DNA of 23,215 nt from DATMNI01 sp035570275 (GTDB taxonomy: Bacteria; Acidobacteriota; Terriglobia; Bryobacterales; Bryobacteraceae), in NCBI GenBank assembly GCA_035570275.1, contig DATMNI010000154.1:1-23215 (forward strand), written 5' to 3'. Under the pieces are notes generated by a model that searched no databases, had not been told where the DNA came from, and was given only the letters and a program-made list of their open reading frames with translations. The stretch's first letter is position 1. Each line of letters begins with the position of its first letter. Shown here piece by piece: positions 1 through 6,331 of this stretch. Both the position numbers and the translations under genes were made by a program.

Positions 1-873
1 CGTGCCCTTTTCGGCCAGGCGCTGCGCCACCACGCCGGCCAGCGCCAGATCGACGTTATCGCCACCCAGCAGGATGTGCTCGCCCACGGCCACGCGGTTG
101 AGGGCCAATTCGCCATCCGATTCGGTGACGGCAATCAGCGTGAAATCAGTGGTGCCGCCGCCGATATCCACCACCAGGATGAGGTCGCCAAGCCGCACGC
201 GCTCGCGCCAGTCGGGGTGGCGCTCAATCCACGCGTAGAATGCAGCCTGCGGTTCTTCCAGCAAGGTAATGTTCTTGTAGCCGGCCTGCCTGGCGGCTTC
301 GAGCGTGAGTTCGCGCGCCACCGCATCGAACGATGCCGGCACCGTGACCAGCACCTGCTGCAGGGCGAACGGGGCGTCCGGCATTTTGGTGTCCCACGCC
401 TGGCTGAGGTGCTCCAGAAAGCGGCGGCTGGCTTCCACCGGCGATACCTTTTCGACGCCTTCGGGCGCGCGGAAGGGCAGCAGCCCGGCGGTGCGATCGA
501 CGCCGGAATGCGAGAGCCACGACTTGGCGGACGACACCAGGCGTCCCACGTTTTCCACGCCGCGTTTTTGCGCCAGGCGGCCTATCACGAAGCTGCGCTC
601 CTCGGCGCGATCCTCACCCCAGGGCAGCGCCAGGCTGCCGGCAGGGAAATCCGAGGGGCCGGGCAGATAGAGAAACGAGGGCAACAGGTCCTCATCGCGC
701 ACTTCGCCCGGGTTCACCAGTTGCGGCACCCCGAGCAGCGCCACGTTGGCCGGCGCGAAGGGGTCGGCGTCGGGGAGAAGTTCCGCATAGGCCAGAGCGG
801 AATTGGTGGTGCCCAGGTCAATGCCGATGACGTACTTCGTTTCCAATTGGGGGTCTAACGATTTTTTACTCAA
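1..873 (-). CDS. Hsp70-family (DnaK-like) chaperone ATPase, 3' end beyond window
   Basis: This is the N-terminal 291 codons of an Hsp70/DnaK-type ATPase; the gene continues past the left edge. The translated minus strand shows the phosphate-1 motif GIDLGTTNS about 15 residues in, then VTVPASF, EEPQAAFYAW, the phosphate-2 motif VDIGGGTTDF and GGDNVD, in the order of the actin-like nucleotide-binding domain. Family members couple ATP hydrolysis to binding of unfolded protein in the cytoplasm. There is no ATG near the first motif. The best start is the TTG at 873-871, which overlaps the end of the upstream DUF2760 gene by 8 nt and suggests translational coupling. A second in-frame TTG lies nine codons later. 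The sequence is closer in style to the YegD-like or 'Hsp70 family protein' group than to housekeeping DnaK, because residues after the first motif differ from DnaK (inference). The substrate-binding domain is not visible. Confidence 0.9.
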   Translation of the reverse strand, partial: MSKKSLDPQLETKYVIGIDLGTTNSALAYAELLPDADPFAPANVALLGVPQLVNPGEVRDEDLLPSFLYLPGPSDFPAGSLALPWGEDRAEERSFVIGRLAQKRGVENVGRLVSSAKSWLSHSGVDRTAGLLPFRAPEGVEKVSPVEASRRFLEHLSQAWDTKMPDAPFALQQVLVTVPASFDAVARELTLEAARQAGYKNITLLEEPQAAFYAWIERHPDWRERVRLGDLILVVDIGGGTTDFTLIAVTESDGELALNRVAVGEHILLGGDNVDLALAGVVAQRLAEKGT

Positions 874-1411
874 TTTCAATTTCCGCCGGAGCAATGATGG
901 TGGGGTCCTGTTTCGCGGTCAACGCCGGGAGATCGACCTTCGCCGCCCGCCAGCCCTTGTGGCGAAGCGTGCCGCCGGCCGGCGGTTTGGCGGGCACATT
1001 GCCGACGAACTTCACCAGGTTCGGATCATTGGATGGCGCCTTGGCGAAGGTGCCCTCCACGCCATCGATAACGGGCTGCAAGGTGACGTAGCGGGCGATG
1101 GCATCGCGGCACTGGCCGTGGAGTTCGCGCACGGCCGCGCCCACCTGGTCGTCCGAATACCCGGCGATGTCTTCCATCAGGAAGTCCACGAGGCGCGAAT
1201 CGCGCTGCAGGATACCGAGGAATTGCAGGGCTCCATCGGAGACCTTCGGTGCGGCAGCGGCCGGCGCAATGGGGGGGGCGGCGGCAGACTTGGCAGGCGC
1301 GGGCGCGGCGCCACGCCTGGTCAGCTTGAGGGCTGCCAGCGTATCGCCCGAGAGTTCGCCGCCGAACAGCAGATTGAAAAAACAGCGAAAGGCCAGAGAA
1401 ACGCGGTTCAA
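866..1411 (-). CDS. DUF2760-domain protein, partner of the Hsp70-family gene
   Basis: The gene encodes 181 residues. Residues about 1-30 are a short N-terminal segment (FRCFFNLLFGGELS). An Ala/Pro-rich linker follows to about residue 57, then a conserved domain beginning ALQFLGILQRDSRLVDFLMEDIAGYSDDQVGAAVRELH. It continues with LQPV, VKFVGNVP and GTLRHKGWRA and ends APAEIEIE. I recognise this pattern as DUF2760, a bacterial family of unknown function commonly encoded next to Hsp70-like genes (family knowledge). The start chosen is TTG at 1411-1409, with a GGAG about 9 nt upstream; no ATG fits better. The stop codon overlaps the Hsp70 start, so the pair is probably one operon and the protein may be a cofactor or client-loading partner of that chaperone (inference). 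No signal peptide or clear membrane helix is seen. Confidence 0.85.
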   Translation of the reverse strand: MNRVSLAFRCFFNLLFGGELSGDTLAALKLTRRGAAPAPAKSAAAPPIAPAAAAPKVSDGALQFLGILQRDSRLVDFLMEDIAGYSDDQVGAAVRELHGQCRDAIARYVTLQPVIDGVEGTFAKAPSNDPNLVKFVGNVPAKPPAGGTLRHKGWRAAKVDLPALTAKQDPTIIAPAEIEIE

Positions 1412-2038
1412 ATGTTATGGCTCCAGTCTTTTAGGATAGCTTAGGAACGGATGCCGTTGGCTGGCGCCGGATGCCGGTGGCCGGTTGGCGCGCGCCAGGG
1501 GCCACTTGCTAATCCCTAGAGACGTAGGATACCGGATAGGGCGCCTCCCGTTTCAACGCCCCGCACTCGTAGTTGACGACGTGGAAAGGAGCGTTAGTCG
1601 AAGACCACCCCAGCGCGAAGAACCCCGTGTCGAAAGTGACCAAACGATACGAGTGCGCCCGAGCGCCGATGCCGGGCTGTGTCATGAGTTGACGACAAAC
1701 AGAGTCGCCCCCTTCGGGTTCGGCCGAAAAGACGACCCGCCGATTATAGTGACCGCGAAACCGCCGACTCGCGGAACTGCCGAAGCGGCCACCGAGCATT
1801 TCGCCAAACTCCGGCCAACTGAATGGCAAGACTTTCCCCGCTACGCTGATCTGCCAGATGGCGAAGCTGTCGATCGCCGCCGGCGGCCCGCACTTTGGGG
1901 CGCAGCCCGCTCCCGGGTCGAGATCTGAAACACCTTCCGGCTTAACGGTATGGCTACCGTTACGTCGGGCCGGCCCCGCGGAATCCTGTGATACTCTGAG
2001 TCGCGCGGGTGAGGTGTCGGTCCGCGGAGAGGGCTTTG
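1412..2038. other. Gene-poor stretch with degenerate coding remnants and short palindromes
   Basis: This 627-bp gap lies between the divergent DUF2760 and ThuA-domain genes. It should hold promoters for both, but no convincing -35/-10 pair stands out. Near 1448-1497 there is an imperfect GGATGCCG-type duplication followed by the perfect 12-bp palindrome TGGCGCGCGCCA (1486-1497). Open frames exist on both strands, but none looks like an intact known protein. One minus-strand segment matches the neighbouring ThuA-domain protein (see separate entry). Confidence 0.5.
1509..1829 (-). pseudogene. Possible ThuA-domain gene remnant
   Basis: This 106-codon minus-strand frame contains WPEFGEMLGG (1817-1788), identical over ten residues to a segment of the intact ThuA-domain protein at 2573-2602. 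The two 30-nt stretches differ at six bases, all synonymous third positions, which is what two diverged protein-coding copies would show. Beyond this motif the frame does not follow the ThuA protein. A neighbouring frame reads through a plausible but unassigned protein end (GATLFVVNS then stop). There is no credible start or ribosome-binding site; the frame opens at a TTG. I interpret it as a decayed or rearranged fragment, not a working gene. Confidence 0.35.
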
Positions 2039-3010
2039 ATGGCTAAGGAACGATTCGGCTTGGCGCTGCTGGTGGTACCGTGTGGCGTAATGTGTGGCGC
2101 CCTGTGTAGCGCCCTGCTAATTCGGGCTCAGCAGATTCCCGCCGCCCCCGCGACTGCCCAGGGTGGCGGCGCGCAGGGCCAGCCCGGCGGCGGGCGCGGC
2201 GGGCGGGGCGGACGGGGTGGACGCCCCGCCGGTCGTAAAGCCGTGCTGGCGTGGGCCGACACCCGCAACGGAATCGCGCAGCACGACTCGGTATCGCATG
2301 CGCTGGCGACGATCGAGCGCTTGGGTTACGAATCCGGCCTCTGGGACACATACATTCGCACCGATTCCAACATCGCCTCCTACCACCCGCTCATGACCAC
2401 GGGCCAGCCTGCTAGCGGGGGCCCCAGTTTCGCCAACGTCGATGCCATCTTCTTCATGGGTCACCGGGAAGTGGCCATTGACGACCAGCAAAAAGTGGAC
2501 TTGCTGAAGTTTGTTCACGACGACGGCAAAGGATTCGTGGCCGCGCACGTCGGCTTGACCGCACTCATGGCGTGGCCCGAATTCGGCGAGATGCTCGGCG
2601 GGCAGTTCCAGGACCATCCGTACGGCTCAGTCGCGGGAACGGTAATCAACGAGGATCCGGCCTTCCCCGCGACCCGCCACTTGCCCCCGGTCTTCAACCT
2701 GACCGACGAATTCTATCAGGTGAAAAACTTCTCTCGCGAAAAAAGCCGCGTCCTGCTGCGGCTGGATACTTCCAAACTGCCGCCCAACCAGAACCTGCTG
2801 AACAAAGACGGCGATTTCCCGCTGGCCTGGGCGAAGATGTACGGCCAGGGACGCGTGTTCTACGGTTCATTCGCTCACGATGCGAAGCTGTGGGACAACC
2901 CGGACATTTACCACATGTACTTCGAGGCTATCAAGTGGGCGCTGAAATTGACCGACGCGGATGCGGCGCCCCGGCCCCTGCCAGCATCGGTTACCTCCGC
3001 GGCAAAGTAG
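2039..3010 (+). CDS. Exported ThuA-domain protein
   Basis: The protein has 323 residues. The start is ATG 2039, preceded by GGAGAGGG five bases upstream; an in-frame GTG at 2009 is less likely because it lacks such a site. Residues about 1-32 form a hydrophobic export signal (FGLALLVVPCGVMCGALCSALLI). A Gly/Arg-rich linker with repeated GGRG units follows, to about residue 65. The rest is a ThuA-like (class I glutamine-amidotransferase-like) fold: KAVLAWADTRNGIAQHDSVSHAL, YHPLMTTG, IFFMGHREVAIDDQQK, GKGFVAAHVG, WPEFGEMLGG, DHPYGS, FNLTDEFYQVKNFS, and GRVFYGSFAHDAKLWDN near the end. ThuA-domain proteins are linked to sugar metabolism (trehalose utilisation in rhizobia), but exported acidobacterial versions have no established reaction. 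The gene seems monocistronic. A role in extracytoplasmic carbohydrate processing is inference. Confidence 0.85.
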   Translation: MAKERFGLALLVVPCGVMCGALCSALLIRAQQIPAAPATAQGGGAQGQPGGGRGGRGGRGGRPAGRKAVLAWADTRNGIAQHDSVSHALATIERLGYESGLWDTYIRTDSNIASYHPLMTTGQPASGGPSFANVDAIFFMGHREVAIDDQQKVDLLKFVHDDGKGFVAAHVGLTALMAWPEFGEMLGGQFQDHPYGSVAGTVINEDPAFPATRHLPPVFNLTDEFYQVKNFSREKSRVLLRLDTSKLPPNQNLLNKDGDFPLAWAKMYGQGRVFYGSFAHDAKLWDNPDIYHMYFEAIKWALKLTDADAAPRPLPASVTSAAK

Positions 3011-3066
3011 CCATTCCCCAGTGCCGCGAGGGTGCTGAACGTTCTCGGGAGTTCACGCTTCACTGG

Positions 3067-3108
3067 GGCAACCGCTCCCTGACGGTCGAGCGACAAGTCG
3101 CGGCTCTG
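3067..3108. repeat. Interspersed repeat, copy A
   Basis: GGCAACCGCTCC (3067-3078), then TGAC and GTC, then GCGGCTCTG (3100-3108), recur in the same order at 19562-19591. Copy A carries an extra 12 bases before GCGGCTCTG. It lies in the 160-bp gap between the ThuA-domain gene and the TPR gene. The match looks like a small non-coding repeat family. I recall that translated versions of such elements are common in Solibacter-type genomes; that is memory, not a search. Confidence 0.55.
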
Positions 3109-3158
3109 TTAGCGGTGTCGCCTTGCGGTATTCGGTAGAGATGGCGTTTTGATTGTCC

Positions 3159-3171
3159 TATGATGGCACTA
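3159..3171 (+). promoter_or_regulatory. Candidate -10 element giving a leaderless start for the TPR gene
   Basis: TATGAT at 3159-3164 matches the sigma70 -10 consensus at five of six positions. Transcription would start about 7 bases later, on or next to the ATG at 3171. No Shine-Dalgarno sequence precedes that ATG, so a leaderless transcript fits. The -35 region is poor, so this is tentative. Confidence 0.3.
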
Positions 3172-4949
3172 TGACGGTTCGGAGCTCCACGCATGAGCTC
3201 GGTAAAGTCGCAGACGATAAGGTTGCGGAGCAGCTTAACCGGATTCTCGCCAGCAAGGCCTTTCGGCAAGCCGACCGCCTGAAGCGATTCCTGACCTTCA
3301 TAGTGGAGGCGACCATCGCGGGAAGTGGAGAACGCCTGAAGGAGTTCGTGGTCGGCGTGGAGGTCTTCGGAAAAGACAACACCTTCGATCCCAGGAACGA
3401 CCCCATTGTCCGGGTTCAGGCAAGGCGGCTCAGGGCCCAATTGACTCGCTATTACCGGGAGGAAGGCCAGGATGACGGCCTTGTCATCGACCTGCCGAAA
3501 GGCGGTTACGCTCCGGTTTTCAAGCTTCTGAAGACCGCCGCTCCCAAACGTTCCATCACTCCCACGTTGGTGAGCCGGAACACTGTCCTGGTGCTGCCGT
3601 TCTCCGATCATAGCCAGGCAGGCGATCAAAAGTACTTCTGCCAGGGCGTGAGTCAGGAGATCATCCATACGCTGGCGGGGTTAGACGCACTTCGGCTGGT
3701 TGCCTGGGGTGGAAGCCCGGATGACGACCGTGAAAACGATGTTCGCCAACTTGCGGACCGCCTGAATGCCGCGATGATTGTCAGCGGCAGTGTTCGCAAA
3801 TCGGGCGACCAGGTTCGCATTGCGACGCATCTGGTTGACACCCAGAGCGGTTGCTATCTCTGGTCGGGGTCGATAGACCGCAAGATGGAGAGCATCTTCG
3901 CCATTCAGGACGAGGTGGCCCGAACCATCGCCAGCCAGTTGATGGAAGTAGTAGGAGGCGTGCAGACGAAGACGTCCAAACGTCCGACGCAGAACCTCTC
4001 GGCTTACAACCTGTACGTACAGGGACGGTATCACCTGAATCAGCGCACGGAAGAGGGTCTGCGCAAGGCGGCGGAGTTTTTTGAAAAGGCCATCGTCGAA
4101 GATGCACAGTACTCACAAGCCTATTCGGGACTGGCGGACGCTTACGGACTGCTGGGGCATTACGGCGTATTGGCGCCCGCGGAGGTCTGGACCAAAGCTG
4201 CATCGAACGCCGCGTGGGCCGTGCTGCAGGACGAGAATTCGGCCGAGGCCCACACGTCATTCGCCCATGTGAAGTCCACCCAGGATTGGGATTGGCTCGG
4301 GGCCGAGCGGGAGTTTCAGCGGGCAATCGCGCTGGACCCGCGGTACCCGACTGCCCGGCACTGGTACGCCGTGTCTTGTCTGGCGCCGCTAGGGAGGCTG
4401 GACGAGGCCGGTGAACAAATGATGGTGGCCCAGGCCCTGGACCCGATCTCGCCCATCATTGCGCGCGACGTGGCACGGATCTTTTATTACCAGCAGGATT
4501 TCGAGGCTGCTTTGGAACAATCGGACCACACCATCGAACTCGACCCGCACTTCTCGCCCGCGTACCTGATGCTCGGGCTGATTCAGGAGCAGAGAGGAGA
4601 CTTCGACGAATCCGCCGCGGCGTTCCAGCGCGCGATTCAGATGTCGCCACAGAGCCCTCTGATGCAGGCGGCCTTGGGCCGTACGTTGGCGCTATCCGGC
4701 AAACACAACGAAGCGCTCCGAATTCTCGACGAACTGCAGAGCCTTGCCGGAAAGCGATACGTCTCTCCGTTTGACATCGCCTCGCTATACTTCGCGCTGG
4801 GTGACACGGAGGAAGGGTTTAAGTGGCTCGCCAGGGCCTTCCAGGACCGATGCTTCGAGTTGATATCGATCCAGGTCGATCCGAGACTGCAATCCCTCAA
4901 GGGCAACCCCAGCTTCCACAATCTCTTCAACCAACTCGGCCTGCCGTGA
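3171..4949 (+). CDS. TPR regulator-like protein with N-terminal DNA-binding-like module and TolB/FlgO-like domain
   Basis: The protein has 592 residues from ATG 3171; a TTG at 3153 is an alternative start. Residues about 10-120 form a module frequent in Acidobacteria (AFRQADRLKRFLTFIVEATIAG, VFGKDNTFDPRNDPIVRVQARRLR, YYREEG, IDLPKGGYAPVF). It resembles N-terminal effector domains often annotated as winged-helix or adenylate-cyclase-associated. Residues about 135-270 resemble the TolB N-terminal/FlgO-like domain (VLVLPFSDHS, FCQGVSQEIIHTLAGL, AAMIVSGSVRKSGDQVRI, YLWSGSIDRKMESIFAIQDEVA). From about 275 to the end, TPR repeats follow (AYNLYVQGRYHLNQRT, YSQAYSGLADAYGLLG, AEREFQRAIALDPRYPTARHWYA, FSPAYLMLGLIQEQRGDFDESAAAFQRAI). 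No membrane helix or catalytic cyclase domain is seen. The stop overlaps the CoA-transferase start, so the two are probably co-transcribed. A regulatory or signalling role is inferred; the ligand is unknown. Confidence 0.8.
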   Translation: MTVRSSTHELGKVADDKVAEQLNRILASKAFRQADRLKRFLTFIVEATIAGSGERLKEFVVGVEVFGKDNTFDPRNDPIVRVQARRLRAQLTRYYREEGQDDGLVIDLPKGGYAPVFKLLKTAAPKRSITPTLVSRNTVLVLPFSDHSQAGDQKYFCQGVSQEIIHTLAGLDALRLVAWGGSPDDDRENDVRQLADRLNAAMIVSGSVRKSGDQVRIATHLVDTQSGCYLWSGSIDRKMESIFAIQDEVARTIASQLMEVVGGVQTKTSKRPTQNLSAYNLYVQGRYHLNQRTEEGLRKAAEFFEKAIVEDAQYSQAYSGLADAYGLLGHYGVLAPAEVWTKAASNAAWAVLQDENSAEAHTSFAHVKSTQDWDWLGAEREFQRAIALDPRYPTARHWYAVSCLAPLGRLDEAGEQMMVAQALDPISPIIARDVARIFYYQQDFEAALEQSDHTIELDPHFSPAYLMLGLIQEQRGDFDESAAAFQRAIQMSPQSPLMQAALGRTLALSGKHNEALRILDELQSLAGKRYVSPFDIASLYFALGDTEEGFKWLARAFQDRCFELISIQVDPRLQSLKGNPSFHNLFNQLGLP

Positions 4950-6130
4950 TGCCGCCCATCACAGGGCCGCTGGCCGGAATTCGCGTGTTGGATCTAAGCG
5001 CGTACATCGCCGGCCCGTACGGGTGCTCGCTGCTGGCGGACCTGGGCGCCGAAGTCATCAAAGTGGAGCCCCCGGCCGGCGACACGTTACGTCAATATCC
5101 TTCCACGCTGGAGCCGGAAGCGAGGGCCTTCCTCGGCACTAACCGGAGCAAGCTCGGTATCGTGCTCGACTTGAAGCAGGCGGAAGGACAACAAGCGATC
5201 CACCGCCTGGTGGCGGACGCCGATGTGCTGGTCCACAACTTCCGGCCGTCCGCCCCTCCCCGTCTCGGCTTAGAATACGAACGCCTCAGGAAACTGAATC
5301 CCCGCCTGATTTACTGTGCCCTGACGGGTTACGGAGACACTGGTCCACTCAGGGACAAGGCCGGCTATGACCAGGTGCTGCAGAGCACGACAGGGATCTG
5401 CACACTGCAAGGACCCCCTGGAAAACCAGAGATCGTGTTGGGGTCGATTGTGGATTTCTATGCCGCCTCGCAACTCGCTTTCGCGGTGACTGCCGCACTC
5501 TTCTACCGGGAGCGAACCGGCAAAGGCCAGTACGTTGGCGTCTCGCTGCTGGGGAGTGCGCTGGCGATGCAGTCGGGACGTTTCATCTGGGCCGGGAAGG
5601 AAGGCCGCGATGTCGGCAGGGACCTGCGCTCAGGTGGCATCACCGCCATTCACCCGACCAAAGACGGATTCATTTACATTTCGGCCAATACGCCGCATTT
5701 CTGGCAGTCGCTCTGCGAACTGGTCGGTCTGCCGGAGTTGGCGCAAGATCCCAATTACGACACCGTCCGGAAACGGGCGCAGCGTGCCGCCGAAATCGTG
5801 CCGAAGATTCGGGCGGCACTGCAATCCGGCACCGCCCTGGAATGGGAGGAACGCTTCGGCGACCGGGTACCGTGTGGAGTGGTGCGGCCCATCGAAGACA
5901 TGTTCGATCATCCACAAGTGTTGGCCGAGGGTCTGGTGGCTACGTTTGAACATAAAACCGTCGGCCAATATCGCGGCGTGGCCAAGCCGATCAAGCTCAG
6001 CGAGTCCCCCGCCCCGGAGCCGTTCGCGGCGCCTGCCCTTGGACAACACACAGCGGAGGTGCTGACGCGCCTTGGTTACTCCGCCGAGATGTTGGAGCGG
6101 CTGCGCAAGCTGAAGGTGATTCCCGAATGA
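4949..6130 (+). CDS. CaiB/BaiF family (class III) CoA-transferase
   Basis: The protein has 393 residues from ATG 4949, which overlaps the previous stop (TGATG). An earlier in-frame start at 4823 would add 42 residues unrelated to the family, so it is rejected. The N-terminus GPLAGIRVLDLSAYIAGPYGCSLLADLGAEVIKVEPP is the classic CaiB/BaiF opening. NRSKLGIVLDLK, LVHNFRPSAPPRLGLEYERL, LNPRLIYCALTGYGDTGP and AGYDQVLQSTTGI follow. Asp169 in GSIVDFYAA sits at the position of the catalytic aspartate of formyl-CoA transferase. RTGKGQYVGVSLL and the C-terminal GQHTAEVLTRLGYS also fit. The family moves CoA between carboxylic acids through acyl-aspartyl intermediates in the cytoplasm. The substrate cannot be read from sequence: formate/oxalate, carnitine, succinate/aromatic and racemase members all share this scaffold. 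No acyl-CoA dehydrogenase or decarboxylase lies nearby to narrow it. Confidence 0.9.
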   Translation: MPPITGPLAGIRVLDLSAYIAGPYGCSLLADLGAEVIKVEPPAGDTLRQYPSTLEPEARAFLGTNRSKLGIVLDLKQAEGQQAIHRLVADADVLVHNFRPSAPPRLGLEYERLRKLNPRLIYCALTGYGDTGPLRDKAGYDQVLQSTTGICTLQGPPGKPEIVLGSIVDFYAASQLAFAVTAALFYRERTGKGQYVGVSLLGSALAMQSGRFIWAGKEGRDVGRDLRSGGITAIHPTKDGFIYISANTPHFWQSLCELVGLPELAQDPNYDTVRKRAQRAAEIVPKIRAALQSGTALEWEERFGDRVPCGVVRPIEDMFDHPQVLAEGLVATFEHKTVGQYRGVAKPIKLSESPAPEPFAAPALGQHTAEVLTRLGYSAEMLERLRKLKVIPE

Positions 6131-6263
6131 TGGAGCCACGATGTGCTTGGCCGTACGCTCAGTCGCGCTCAACCCGAGTGGTTGGGCCACGGGAACCTGG
6201 CGCGCACGGCTCCAGCCTCGGGTAAGAGGGGACATACTACTCTCCCTATAAGTCGTCATACGC

Positions 6264-6292
6264 TTGACAAGGCCCCGCTCGCATGATAGCGT
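6264..6292 (+). promoter_or_regulatory. Candidate sigma70 promoter of the first TonB-dependent receptor
   Basis: A perfect -35 box TTGACA (6264-6269) is followed after 17 bases by TAGCGT (6287-6292), a TANNNT-type -10. Transcription would start near 6299. That gives a leader of about 33 nt with AAGGGA before ATG 6332. The rest of the 6131-6331 gap shows only a short inverted pair, TGGAGCC (6130-6136) and GGCTCCA (6209-6215). Confidence 0.45.
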
Positions 6293-6331
6293 GCCCGTGG
6301 GATGGCAGACTCTCCGAAGGGACTTACGTTT

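Noticed and set aside
76..858. Long plus-strand open frame
   Set aside because: It is antisense to the Hsp70-family gene, whose minus-strand translation carries several Hsp70 motifs in order; the plus frame resembles nothing.
803..1444. Plus-strand open frame opposite DUF2760
   Set aside because: It is antisense to a recognisable DUF2760 protein and has no family features.
1485..1928. 147-codon plus-strand frame upstream of the ThuA-domain gene
   Set aside because: No ribosome-binding site, unusual composition and no recognisable domain; the opposite strand carries the ThuA-like match.
4823..4948. 42-residue N-terminal extension of the CoA-transferase
   Set aside because: It lies inside the TPR gene in another frame; the family N-terminus begins at ATG 4949.
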